DNA of 64,000 bases from the NCBI GenBank assembly GCA_024663395.1, contig JANFAH010000010.1:1550001-1614000 (forward strand). The letters are read 5' to 3'. Position 1 is the stretch's first letter. Every line of letters begins with the position of its first letter. This stretch comes from Pisolithus tinctorius (lineage: Eukaryota; Basidiomycota; Agaricomycetes; Boletales; Pisolithaceae). The position numbers and the translations under genes are program-made. Below are positions 11,819-23,098 of this stretch, one piece after another. The notes under the pieces were generated by a model. It was not told the DNA's origin. It did not search any database and saw only the letters and a list, made by a program, of their open reading frames with translations.

Positions 11819-13391
11819 CAGTGAGGGACAAAAGTGTTGCAATGTTGGTGAGGTGTGAGTTGCTGCTGATGTAGCTCAGGCTATTCTGCATGGATAATCA
11901 TGATACCTATACCATTGGAAAGGGGTGACTCTAAGCTTTCCAGAGCACTAAGGTTCAGTCCAAACAAAGAAATACATGCTGAGATACATCCTATTCTTTC
12001 CAAAAAGTGCATTGCAACGCTTTTGTCCCTGACTGGTGAAATAGCAAAAAGTGACCTTTTGATGGAATTGAGGGCATGAAGGATGGGAAAATATGATTAC
12101 ATAACAGACCACATGATCATCCAGATGATTTGTCAGCATGTAAACAATGACAAACATTGGACTTGTACCATTAACCCTCCCTCTTTTACCACAACTCATG
12201 AAATCATCTCTCTGGCTCACATGGTCATTTTCTGAAGGAATTCTTATCAAATACTGGTGCTGACCACAGTGCCATCAGTATAACATTCTCTCAGAACTAT
12301 CAGTCCCTTAAAAAACCTGCTGTCAGTCATTCCCTGGACTGTTTACCCCCCCATGCCTGATGTGTTTTGGGACTAATCAGTACTTGGAAGGCTGAGAATG
12401 TTTTGGAGGTCAATCTGGCACTTCAGAACATGATGGACAAACCAGTCCCCTCCCAACCAATGCATTTCTGGCACATGGACAGTGGTATGGAAGTTAGGGC
12501 AAGACAAAATCCTCTTGACCCCTGGGTGTCATCAGAAGGATATGCTACTGAACTGCCATGAAGCAGAATCCTGTGCTTCCATCTGGCCCTGAATATTGAA
12601 TTTGGTCACATATGACCAAATAACCTTTCCCCAGTCAGCTACAGTTCAGATCAGAGCAAGATCTAGTGAACCCTCTTATGGTGCTCAGAGCACAAGGAGG
12701 TTTTGTCTCACCCCAACTTCCATACCAATGTTCCTGTGCCAGAAATGCATTGGTTGGGAGGGGACTGGTTTGTCCATCATGTTCTGAAGTGCCAGATTGA
12801 CCTCCAAAACATTCTCAGCCTTCCAAGTACTGATTAGTCCCAAAACACATCAGGCATGGGGGGGTAAACAGTCCAGGGAATGACTGACAGCAGGTTTTTT
12901 AAGGGACTGATAGTTCTGAGAGAATGTTATACTGATGGCACTGTGGTCAGCACCAGTATTTGATAAGAATTCCTTCAGAAAATGACCATGTGAGCCAGAG
13001 AGATGATTTCATGAGTTGTGGTAAAAGAGGGAGGGTTAATGGTACAAGTCCAATGTTTGTCATTGTTTACATGCTGACAAATCATCTGGATGATCATGTG
13101 GTCTGTTATGTAATCATATTTTCCCATCCTTCATGCCCTCAATTCCATCAAAAGGTCACTTTTTGCTATTTCACCAGTCAGGGACAAAAGCGTTGCAATG
13201 CACTTTTTGGAAAGAATAGGATGTATCTCAGCATGTATTTCTTTGTTTGGACTGAACCTTAGTGCTCTGGAAAGCTTAGAGTCACCCCTTTCCAATGGTA
13301 TAGGTATCATGATTATCCATGCAGAATAGCCTGAGCTACATCAGCAGCAACTCACACCTCACCAACATTGCAACACTTTTGTCCCTCACTG
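11819..13391. mobile_element. large perfect palindrome element (foldback, TA target site), copy 1
   Basis: The element starts CAGTGAGGGACAAAAGTG and ends with the reverse complement. A TA duplication flanks it (11817-11818 and 13392-13393), and the right duplication copy shows the empty site near 49530. The two arms are reverse complements over roughly 650 bp or more with no net indel: a 100-codon frame at 11948-12250 (-) has exactly the same translation as one at 12960-13262 (+). Arms diverge towards the centre near 12605, where TTTGGTCA and TGACCAAA face each other. The TIR start and TA site suggest a Tc1/mariner-mobilised element, but no transposase is present. Confidence 0.88.
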
Positions 13392-13393
13392 TA

Positions 13394-14125
13394 TAAGGTA
13401 TTACAGGAACTTGCATACTCATGTGGGCAGTGTAGCATGGAACAGTTGTGCAAAGTGCATAGATGCAATGCCATAAATTGTCCAGGGGAGATTAGTAATA
13501 GATTACAGACATTCAAACAGGCAGTACAGGCTGGCACCTACAAACCCATTGAACATTGTGGAGCTACAAAGCCCATGCCTAGGTGAGGACTTCATACTGG
13601 TTCATATGCTAAGTTCATCACTCTGGAAAAGTCCTGTGCATCATCATGACATTAGAGTCGCTTGCAAAGTATGATGCTGTTCAATCTTCAGCAGATGCAT
13701 ACCAGTCCATGTGTGAGGCTAGTAATGTCTGGCAGTCAAGATCGAGTCGAGATAACAAACCAAGTGTGGCTGGAATGGTTGTAAACAACACCATTGCTCC
13801 AGACCAGATGGCAGGCCCTGGCTGGTACCAGCCTGGTGGACAAAACCTCTTTCCAGACCTGGAGTAGGACAAGAATAAATACTTGGCTTTGCCATCTTGC
13901 CAAAGCTGACTTATGTGCACCACATTGTCATGGTCATTTTTCACTAAGATATATTTGACAATGGCACCATGCCATCTGAAGAGAGGACAGTAAACCTCAT
14001 CAATCTTGACAACAGCACATGTGGCTTGCACCCTGGCATAAATGAATAGGTAGAGCACACTCTGCCTTCTTATGTTGCATTAACTATTCAGTTTCTGCCA
14101 ATGATAATTCCCATCTTTCCACCAG
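13394..14125 (+). repeat. left duplication copy, third piece (unit B 3' part)
   Basis: Resumes the duplicated sequence after the palindrome and is collinear with about 49530-50255 on the right. Compared with the right copy, many CG sites are TG or CA here (for example 'acgaacc' on the right is 'acaaacc' here), so this piece took part in the CG decay of the transposon block. No coding potential. Confidence 0.8.
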
Positions 14126-14153
14126 TGTCACACACCAAAGGTGTTGTGGACAT

Positions 14154-14888
14154 TGTCATAACTGTGCATTCATTCTAGGTCCCTACTCACTCCACACCAT
14201 CTTCTGCTGGTCATTTGCTCACTCCACACCAACTCCACCCAACTTCTGTTGGTTGTGAGCCATCTCCACTCCAACTGCTGTTGGACTTGTGTTGCTCTCC
14301 TACTGGACCAAGCAGGCTGTTCTCTGAGGGGACATGTGACTACCTTCAGACTTCTCCCTGACAGCATGCAGTCAGGTACTCTGCAGTGTGCACACTGCAT
14401 GGTCCAGTGTCTGGACTGTTTCCTTTTCTGGATGTTCTATGTTACCCATTCATATGTCCTCCATCTACCCTTCATTCATTGTCTAGGAAGTTTTTACTTG
14501 AAAATTTCTGGGTCTCCATATGTCAGTTCTGATTCTGGTTACTGTACCTCCATAGTAGTATAAAAGCATGTATCATACTCTGCTGTTCCTCAGTATGAAT
14601 ATCAACTTAGTTCCTACTCCTTCTGTCTCTGACTTCTGCCTGTTGGAGTTATCTCTGACTCTCCATCTGTACTCTCCCTCTGAAATACAAGGGCTGAGAT
14701 TGTGCAAGGGGGTAGTGCACAAGCTAAACCCAATGCCCTCACTCTGCCCCGTCTTTGCTTCAGCAGACTTTGTTCCTGCCACCACTCTGCTAGTTGGAGT
14801 TCTGCTTCCCTGTGTTGGACTTGCCTCCAAACCACTCTCTAGACCTTGTTTAGTGTTGGAGTTGGTTGGAGTAGGCCCAGACTTGACA
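14154..14888 (+). repeat. chromovirus 1, 5' LTR
   Basis: 735 bp, TG...CA. It has a TATA-like tataaaa near 14561 and a downstream 'gggctgagattgtgcaagggggtagtgcac'-like segment also found in the right LTR and in the solo LTR at 26272. Differs from the 3' LTR by many substitutions and a small indel, so insertion is not recent or CG decay inflated the difference. Confidence 0.93.
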
Positions 14889-14949
14889 GTATATTTGTAC
14901 TCACACTTGTATGATCTCATTTTCTGTCCTCTGAGAAACTTAGACCATT

Positions 14950-16203
14950 ATGAGAACTCAAGCTCAATCTCAAAGAGAGGTCGCTGAGAACCTCACTGTA
15001 GTGCTAGCTAATCTGTGTCGACTCCCTTCCATCATTGAACAATTCCAATCTTTCTTCGCTCGATGCCACTCTCGCACTGAAGGCGAAAGCACTTCACAAG
15101 CTGGTCGCTCTGACCTCCACCCATCAGCCTTCCATACTCTGCCTCCTTGTAACCGAGATGATGGACCCAACCCTGACCCTGATTATCCTGATGGTGATCC
15201 TGATGGCAGGAGCAGTGGTGATGGGGATATCCCTGAAGACCTGGCTGAGCTGCCAGAGGATCCCCTTGTAGCTCCTGCTAGAGCTGTGCATGCGCTTGTG
15301 CAGTCTAGTTCACACACTGGGGACTCTGCTCCAAAAACCAAAGTCCATGAGCCTGACACTTTCAATGGCTCCGACCCTAAGAAACTCCACAAGTTCCTCG
15401 TACAATGTGAGTTGAACTTCCAAGACTGCCCACATGCATTCTGCTCTGACAGAGCCAAGGTCACCTTCGCTCAGTCTTATCTCAAGGGTATGGCTCTGGC
15501 TTGGTTCAAGCCAGACCTGCTAAACCCCGACAATTATGACTGTCTGCTCTGGATGGATGACTATCATGAGTTCTTACAAGAACTCACAACTAATTTCAGT
15601 CTGCATGATGCCATAGTGGATGCCATCCAACAACTCAAGAACCTCACCATGAAGGATGGTTCTCAAATTATGGAGTTTGATTGCTGGGCTTCACAAGTCA
15701 AGGACTATGGTGTTGGTGCACTCTGCCACCACTTCTATAGCAGACTTCCAGACCACATCAAAGACAAGATCACTCGAGTTGGAAAGCCTTCTACCCTCAC
15801 ACAGCTCTGTGAACTTGCTCAAACCATCAATGTGCATTACTGGGAGCACAAAGCAGAGATCTTGTGCACCACCAAGTCCACCTCTGACAAGTCACAGTCT
15901 TCCAACTCCAACAGTAAAACTAAATCATCCTCCTCCTCTGCTCCAAAGTCTGATGCCAAGGGCAAGGGCAAACAGAAAGATCTGCCCAAGTCCGATATTG
16001 CCCATCTTCTGGGCAAGGATGGCAAACTCACCTCTGCTGAATGCCAGTGCAGGATGAAGAACAACCTCTGCCTCTTCTGTGGCGAGGCTGGCCACTCTGC
16101 CAAGGACTGTCCCAGGTCCACCTCCCATGCAGCCAAAGCCTGTGCAGCTATGGCTGGAACTCCACCTCCTCTGCCTGTGGAGAAGGCAGAGCCAAAAAAT
16201 TAG
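14950..16203 (+). CDS. chromovirus 1 Gag (capsid and zinc knuckle)
   Basis: The longest open frame in the element (417 codons, ATG at 14950, TAG at 16201-16203). The middle part has the retrotransposon-gag signature: PDTFNGSDPKKLHKFL then LKGMALAWFKPDLL and FLQELTTNFSLHD. The C-terminus has a CCHC zinc knuckle, CLFCGEAGHSAKDC (about 16069-16110), preceded by a Ser/Lys-rich linker. Unlike pol this frame has no stop, and its 5' 250 bp keep several CG sites. Structural protein of the virus-like particle. Confidence 0.9.
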   Translation: MRTQAQSQREVAENLTVVLANLCRLPSIIEQFQSFFARCHSRTEGESTSQAGRSDLHPSAFHTLPPCNRDDGPNPDPDYPDGDPDGRSSGDGDIPEDLAELPEDPLVAPARAVHALVQSSSHTGDSAPKTKVHEPDTFNGSDPKKLHKFLVQCELNFQDCPHAFCSDRAKVTFAQSYLKGMALAWFKPDLLNPDNYDCLLWMDDYHEFLQELTTNFSLHDAIVDAIQQLKNLTMKDGSQIMEFDCWASQVKDYGVGALCHHFYSRLPDHIKDKITRVGKPSTLTQLCELAQTINVHYWEHKAEILCTTKSTSDKSQSSNSNSKTKSSSSSAPKSDAKGKGKQKDLPKSDIAHLLGKDGKLTSAECQCRMKNNLCLFCGEAGHSAKDCPRSTSHAAKACAAMAGTPPPLPVEKAEPKN

Positions 16204-16261
16204 TCCATTCCTCCAGGGAGCTCACACAGCCTGGAGGAAGCGTTGATCCCAACTGTGCACA

Positions 16262-19200
16262 ACCAGACATCTGACTCAATGCATCTGCTCTTTCTAGTCC
16301 CAATTCTTTACTTCCATCTGTAACTCTTCTTGACTATTCTGTTAATACTGTTTCTGCATTGGTCAATTCTGGCTCTTCTCATTGTTTCATAGACCCATCT
16401 ATAATCAAAAAATATGCCATTCCTGTTTCCTCCATTTCTCTGCCAATTCTGCTCCACTTGTTTGATGGTAGTACAAATGCTGTCATTTCCCAAGAAGTAG
16501 ATCTTTCCCCCCACTTTCCTTCTGGTGATGTCAATTCCATTTCATTTTATGTTACTCTGTTGGATTCTTCATGTTCACTGGTATTAGGACACAACTGGCT
16601 CACCCACTTCAATCCATTGATTGACTGGGTACTGGGCAGTATATTGTTCAAACCATTGTTACAGGGAATGCTGACACCCCAGGTGCCTTTGTCATCTTCT
16701 GCTGCGACCTCTGCTCCGGATCTGACACCCTCCGCTCTGTCTGCAGCTCCAACAGACTTGCCATGCTCCACTCCACTTGTCTCACTCATCAATGCTGCTG
16801 CATATGTCAGAGCCTGTGCTCTCCCTGGCTCTAGACAGTTCTGCTTACAGCTCTCTGCTGATGATGTGAAGCTTCGTGCATCCTCTGCCTCTTCTCCACC
16901 TCCTGACCTCTCTTTGGTTCCTCCTGAGTATCATGAGTTTGCTGATGTCTTTAGTAAAGACAAGGCCACAGAACTTCCACCCCACCCATTCGATCTCAAG
17001 ATCAATCTCGAGGAAGGAGCTTCTCCACCCATTGGTACAATCTACTCTCTTTCTCTGCCAGAGCTTGAGGCTCTCCACACCTTCATTGATGAGCATCTTG
17101 GCTATGGTTTCATCAAACAGTCCACCTCTGCTCACAGTGCCCCTGTCCTCTTCGTAAAGAAGAAGGATGGTTCACTCCACCTCTGCATAGACTATCAAGG
17201 ACTCAACAAAATCATGAAAAAAGACCACTATCCACTGCTGCTCATCTCTGACCTACTCAACTCTCCAAGCCATGCTAAAGTCTACACCAAGATCGACCTC
17301 TGCCATGCCTATCATCTGGTCTGCATTGCAGACAGAGATGAATGGACAACAGCATTCTGCACTTGTTATGGTTCTTATGAGTGGCAGGTAATGCCATTCA
17401 GTCTGACTAATGTGCCTGTGGCCTTCCAGTGATTTGTTAATAGCATCTTTGCAGACATGCTCAGTGTCTGCATCATGGTATACCTCAATGACATCTTAAT
17501 TTATTTGCAGGATGTGGAGTTGCACCATGAACATGTAAAAGAGGTACTCCACCACCTTTGAAAGCATGGTCTTTATGCCAAGCCAGAGAAGTGCAAGTTT
17601 CACTCTGACTCTGTCAAGTACCTTGGTTATGTTCTTTCTCCCTCCAGTCTCACCATGTCTGCTGAGAAGGTTCAGGCAGTCCATGACTGGCCTGAGCTGC
17701 AGAAGGTGCGAGACATCCAGTCTTTCCTTGGTTTCACAAATTTCTACAGATGATTCATTAATAACTACTCCAACATTGTCGTTCCACTCACTTGCCTCAC
17801 ACAAAAGGGTGCTCCTTGGAACTTTTCTGAGGAGTGCTGCTCCACTTTCCTCTGCCTGAAGGATGCCTTCAGCTCTGCTCCTGTTCTCACTCATTGGGTT
17901 CCTGATGCTCCGCTTACAGTTGAAACTGATGCCTCCAACTATGCCATTTCTGGTATTTTGTCGATCACCTGCACTGATGGTGAACTCTGCCCAGTCACTT
18001 TCTACTCTTGCACCATGACTGCACCAGAACTTAACTATGATACCCATGACAAGGAGCTGTTGGCTATCTTTGAGGCTTTCTGCCATTGGTGGCATTACCT
18101 AGAAGGTTCCACCTTACCTGTTGACATGGTGATGGACCACAAAAACCTTGAGTATTTCTCCACCTCTAAGGTCCTCACTCATTGACAGGCCCACTGGTTG
18201 GAGTACCTTTCACAGTTCAATCTTTCCATCTGCTTCTGACCTGGCTGCTTAGGAGCCAAACCTGATGCACTTACACAATGTTGGGACATCTACCCAAAAG
18301 GGGGGGATAGGGACTACATGCAGGTAAATCCTCACAATCTCCACCCTATGTTTACACAGGAGCAACTCACATCATCCCTCCATACCACCACCCTCATGGC
18401 ACCTGTGCTCCATGCTGCCATGGTCTTTGATGTTGAGTGCTTGCACTCTGACATCATCTCTGCCCTACCCTCTGACCCTGTCTCCACTAGCCATCTTCCA
18501 ACTCCAACTAAGCCTCGGTGGTCCCTGGACCCCAACAGTCTACTCCACCTTGACAGTCATATCTTTGTCCCTGACATTGATGACCTCTGCCTTTGAGTGC
18601 TTTGATTCAAGCATGATCATCCTCTAGCAGGCCATTTTGGGCAAAACTGCACCCTAGAACTTGTCTGCAGGGACTATGTGTGGCCTAACCTCCACTCCGA
18701 CATGAAAGAATATGTCAGGTCTTGCACTGCCTGTGGATGGAGCAAAACTCTGCACCACTGCCCTTATGGTCTGTTGAAGCAACTCCCTGTCCCAGAGAGA
18801 CCTTGGAGCTCCATCTCCATGGACTTCATTGAACACCTCCCCACTCCAATGGCTACTCCACCATCCTTGTGGTAGTGGACTGCCTCTCAAAACAGGTGGT
18901 GTTCATCCCCACCCATGACTCTGTCACCTCTGCTGAACTCGCTAAGCTCTTCCTAACCCATGTCTTCTCCAAGCACAGAGTCCCAGCTAATGTCACCTCT
19001 GACAGAGGTCCTGAGTTTGTCTCACACTTCTTCTGCTCTCTAGGAAAGGCCCTTGATATGCATCTTCACTTCACTTCAGGTTACCACCCAGAAGGTGATG
19101 GCCAGACCAAGCAAATGAACCAGACTCTCGAGCAGTACCTTTGTGTCTACTGTAACTACCAACAAGACAATTGGGCTGAGCTGTTACCTCTAGTGGAGTT

Positions 19201-19903
19201 TGCTTTCAACAATGCACCAAGTGTGACTACTGGAGTCTCTCCCTTCTTCACTAACAAGGGATACCATCCAAACTTGTCTGTGGTCCCTGACCAAGACTTC
19301 ACCTCTCTGAGGGCTCATGACTATGTCGTCGAGCTCTCTGCCCTCCATGACTTCCTCTGCTCCAAAATGTCTGCCACTCAGCAGCGCTACCAGAGTCCAG
19401 CAGATGCTAAACACATACCTCCACCTGAGTTCAAGGTTGGAGAACAGGCCTATGTCAAAGCCAAGTACTTCTGCTCCACTTGTCCTTTGGAAAAACTCTC
19501 TGAAAAGTACTTAGGTCCATTCACAATCTTGGCCAGGCCAGGTACACACTCCATCACCCTTAAGCTCCCTGACTCTATGCACTTGGTACATCCAGTCTTC
19601 CATGTCTCACAACTGGAAGCTGCAGTGGCTAACCCTTTCCCAAACCAACAACAACCTCCACCTCCACCAGTGGATGTTGATGGTGACCTTGAGTATGAAG
19701 TATCAGAGATACTCAACTCTAAGGTGGACTGCCATCGCTGCCATTGCCAACTCTTATATCTAGTCCACTGGGCTGGTTACAAGAACACTGACAAAGAAAC
19801 CTCTTGGTTGCTTGCAACTGAGCTAGATCACACTTCCAACATAGTATCTGCTTTCCATGAATGCTATCCACACAAACCTGGCCTGTACCAACCTCCACCA
19901 TAA
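16262..19903 (+). pseudogene. chromovirus 1 Pol (PR-RT-RNaseH-IN-chromodomain), inactivated
   Basis: Domains in order: protease with VNSGSSHCFID at 16359, where the catalytic DSG reads NSG (16365-16367). Reverse transcriptase (17000-17760) with the active site YLND instead of YLDD (Asn at 17487-17489). RNase H (about 17920-18270) with ETDASNYAISG and MDHKNLEYF. Integrase zinc finger (CTACGWSK), core SMDFIEHLP, TSDRGPEF and HPEGDGQTKQMNQ, where the catalytic Glu reads Lys (19109-19111). Chromodomain YEVSEILNSK...LLYLVHWAGY (about 19690-19860). Stops at 17430, 17559 and 17751 replace Arg codons of the family. A one-base frame loss lies near 18846. The chromodomain places it among the chromoviruses. 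Confidence 0.93.
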
Positions 19904-20116
19904 TACTCCACCTACATAATCCTCCTCTGTGGGCCAACTCTGCCTCTTACCAAACTACCTTAAGTACTTTAGAATTTTCTCTGCTTATCGATTTCACTTC
20001 TCAGAGTCACAAACAAAATCACAGGTCTATCTCATAGTAGTACAAAAAATATAAATATACAAACTGAAGACAAAAAAAAAAAAAGAAAAAGAAAACATAA
20101 CAACTCTACTCTTCCA

Positions 20117-21331
20117 TCACTTGTTCTCCACCACCCTCCTGTTCTTCTCTGCCTTCCTTCTCTCCTCCAACTTCTTCCACTTCCTCATTATCCCCCTCCA
20201 CACCTTCATCCACTTCCTCATTCTTGTCCTCTGCCTCCAACTGAGGCCTCTTCCATCCTCCACCTCTGTGCTCAAGCTCAGCCATCCTGGCCTCTCACAC
20301 ATCCTCCCTCCTCCTCATCTCCACCCACTCTGCCCAGGCACAGTACAGTGCCCACTCATTGGCTGTCTGCTCTGCAGCCACCGCCATCTGCTCTGCTGCC
20401 TCTGCCATCCTCTTGAAGGCCAGTGCAGTGGTCTCGTGTGCTTCGGCCTGCTTCTCCATGGCCTGCAGCTGCTGCTCCCTCTGCCATTCTGCCCACCACA
20501 TGTGTACTCCTGCCCCTGAGGGACCCTCGAGGGGGGTTGCTAGCTCATCTCCTTCACTGCCTGCCTCCTGCTTGTCGTCTGCTTCCTCCATCTCTGTCGC
20601 TTTCTCCTTTCCCTTCCCTCATGTCCTCTTCTTCTTCTCTCCTCAGGAGCCCCCTGTCCTTGCTCTCTTCTGCGAGGGCCCTGCTGCCACCTCTTCCCAT
20701 GTCCAACTGCATGTCTTCTTCTTGTTATGACAGGGCACGCAGGCCCTGGTCTTACCTTGCCCCAGCTTGCACTGCCCCACCATCAGACTTGCTATACAGT
20801 GAGTGCAGGGGGCCCTCCTGGTCATGGTGACCACCACACCAGTTAACCTGAAGTGGAATAAGGTCAAAAATAAAAATAAAAATAATAAGTCAGCTCCACC
20901 TGACTTGCAGTAATCTGCTACTCACCTCTGTGTGGCCTCATCCTGCCTGGCCTGGGCCCTCTCCTGAGTGGCTCTCTGCCTCTGCCTCTCTGCCTCCTCC
21001 TCTGCTGCCCTCTTCTTTCGAGCCTCCTCTTCCTCCATCGCCCTTCTCCTCTGAGCCTCCTCTTCTGCTCTCTTCTTCCACTCTGCCTCCAACTGCTCCT
21101 CCTCTGCCCTCCACCTCTTGGCCTCCTCACACTTGGCCTTGCACTCTGCCTCATGCTCTCTCTCTCTCCACTCAGCCTCCTCTTGTTGGCATGCCTTCTC
21201 TGCGGACTTCTCTTGCTTGGTGTCAGTGGAGTTGTTGGTCAGGATGACCAGCTCTTCATCCACAACTTGGGAGTAGTCACAGACATGGCCAGGGGTTGGT
21301 TGGGGGTTTTGCTCTGGCGTTGGGAAGGCAT
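20117..21331 (-). CDS. antisense coiled-coil protein with Cys cluster carried by chromovirus 1
   Basis: Three minus-strand frames between pol and the 3' LTR look like exons of one gene. The first (about 21331-20922) is a long charged alpha-helix rich in Glu, Arg, Ala and Lys (repeats of AEEEAQRRRAMEEEE type). The second (20867-20643) carries CTHC...C...CVPCHNKKKTC, a cysteine pattern resembling fungal DNA-binding clusters. The third (20591-20117) is helical with WAEWQREQQLQ and AEAAEQMAVAAEQTANEWA. Low-complexity reading frames can be open by chance in GA/CT-rich DNA, but the Cys cluster and the opposite strand argue for a real accessory gene. Function unknown. Confidence 0.5.
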
Positions 21332-21504
21332 GATGATGGGAGGAAAGGACAAAGGTTCAGTACCCTAACACATGTTTTTAAGCAGTACTTCGAACTCTGA
21401 CAGAGCTCCACCATGGCTAAAGCCATTATCCTCAAGGCATCAAAATAATTTCAAATGATCAACTTGTGTTGATCTCATCCCATACATGCGGCCTTCAGGG
21501 GTTC

Positions 21505-21524
21505 AGGCCCTAAGGGGGGGGCAC
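21505..21524 (+). promoter_or_regulatory. polypurine tract of chromovirus 1
   Basis: A run aagggggggg followed by cac lies immediately before the 3' LTR start at 21525, the standard position for the plus-strand primer. Confidence 0.7.
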
Positions 21525-22237
21525 TGTCATAACCATGCATTCACTCTAGGTCCCTACTCACTCTGCACCATCTTCTGCCAGTCATTTGCTCACTCTGCAC
21601 CAACTCCACCCAACTTCTGTTGGTTGCAAGCCATCTCCACTCTGACTGCTGTCAGACTTGTGTTGCTCTCCTACCAGACTGAGCAGGCCATTCTCTGAGG
21701 GGTCATGTGACTACCTTCAGACTTCTCCCTGACAGTGCATGCACTGCATGGTCCAGTGTCTGGACTGTTTCCTTTTCTGGATGTTCTATGTTACCCATTC
21801 GTATGTCCTCTGTCTACCCTTCATTTGTTGTCTAGGAAGTTTTTACTTGAAAATTTCTGGGTCTCCATATGTTAGTTCTGATTCTGGTTACTGTACCTCC
21901 ATAGTAGTATAAAAGCATGTATCATACTCCACTGTTCCTCAGTACAAATATCAACTTAGTTCCTACTCCTTCTGTCTCTGACTTCTGCCTGTCAGAGTTA
22001 TCTCTGACTCTCCATCTGTACTCTCCCTCTGAAATATGAGGGCTGAGATCATGCAAGGGGGTAGCACACGAGCTAAACCCAATGCCCTCACTCTGCCCTG
22101 TCTTTGCTTCAGCAGACTTTGTTCCTGCCACCACTCTGCTAGTTGGAGTTCTGCTTCCCTGTGTTGGACTTGCCTCCAAACCACTCTCTAGACCTTGTTT
22201 AGTGTTGGAGTTGGTTGGAGTAGGCCCAGACTTGACA
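21525..22237 (+). repeat. chromovirus 1, 3' LTR
   Basis: 713 bp, starts TGTCATAACCATGC and ends CTTGACA. Followed by the GACAT target duplication. It is shorter than the 5' LTR mainly because of a gap near 21740, opposite 14365-14390. Confidence 0.93.
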
Positions 22238-22540
22238 GACATGGTTACAGCTGACTTTGCCTAACTTGTCAGTGAGTTGTGCACAATGCCCATGCCATGC
22301 AGATGAAGACTAAAGGCCTCATGCATAGAAAGACTGCTGGATGTGAGCAGTCATCCTTCACACAAGAATGAGTCATCAGTGCTAAAGAGAAAAGAGGAAG
22401 TGAGTTAAGTGCACATTAAAAGTTTTTAGTGCCCATGTATGGCATTCTGGTTTTCATTGTATCTCCACCATTTCCAAAGATATCGACTCCATTCTCACAC
22501 TCACTTGAAGTGCTCAGCCATGTGATTCTGCCTTCCAAAT

Positions 22541-23098
22541 TTGGAGAGGATCCTCACACCCTATGCATTTCTACAGCACTCCATCCATCAGATGCTCATT
22601 TCGCTAAGTCCATCAATCATGGCTGCCTCTTCATCAATCATCTCACTTGTCTCATTTGCCAGAGACAGTGGCTATGTATATCTGCCAGGCATTCCCACCA
22701 GCTTCTGTCCTGAAGCCCCCTGGTTCATCCCATCATTGTCAGCCCCATCTCATCCCATGCAGCTTGGTCAGCATGTTCTCCTTGTCAGTATGACTTCCAG
22801 AAGGATGTTCTTTGGTCACCTCAGGTCTGTTACTCAGTTGGAGAGGTCTTATGTGGTTGTTTCAGTCTCCCCAGTTGATGAAGCATATGGATCCTTCCTC
22901 CCTGCTCCCTGCACCGTCTTTATTCCAATCTCATCCATTGTTCTTCCCACATTGCGACAGCTGCAGCATAGTCTACTGTTCTCCAGCTTCCCTGATCACA
23001 TTCATGATGAGTATGACATGCATCTTGCCTTCTTACTGCAAGATCCAGCAGAAGATGTCCCCCCTTCTCCTCCTCCTCCATCAGAGCCCCATCCATGA
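22541..23098 (+). pseudogene. unrecognised element-borne ORF, copy 1
   Basis: A 186-codon frame inside the unclassified repeat. Its translation shows phrases HLRSVTQLERSYVVVSVSP and EAYGSFLPAPCTVF, and ends in a proline-rich tail (PPSPPPPSEPHP). The relative at 25161-25619 keeps the same phrases in frame (HLRSVTWLERSYVVV, EAYGSFLPAPCNIF) despite base changes, which suggests it was once protein-coding. I do not recognise the family. Both copies are CG-depleted and probably dead. Confidence 0.4.

Larger units (their letters stand above)
14154..22237 (+). mobile_element. Ty3/gypsy chromovirus 1, full length, decayed
   Basis: An 8084-bp LTR retrotransposon bounded by the 5-bp target duplication GACAT (14149-14153 and 22238-22242). 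LTRs begin TGTCATAAC and end CTTGACA. The order is LTR, gag, protease, reverse transcriptase, RNase H, integrase, chromodomain, an antisense coiled-coil ORF, polypurine tract, LTR. All core enzymes are broken, mostly by changes that fit CG decay (see gag and pol entries). Confidence 0.96.

Noticed and set aside
11948..13262. The 100-codon frame repeated in both palindrome arms as a real gene
   Set aside because: Its identity follows from the palindrome; it has no recognised domain and is not preserved in the second palindrome.
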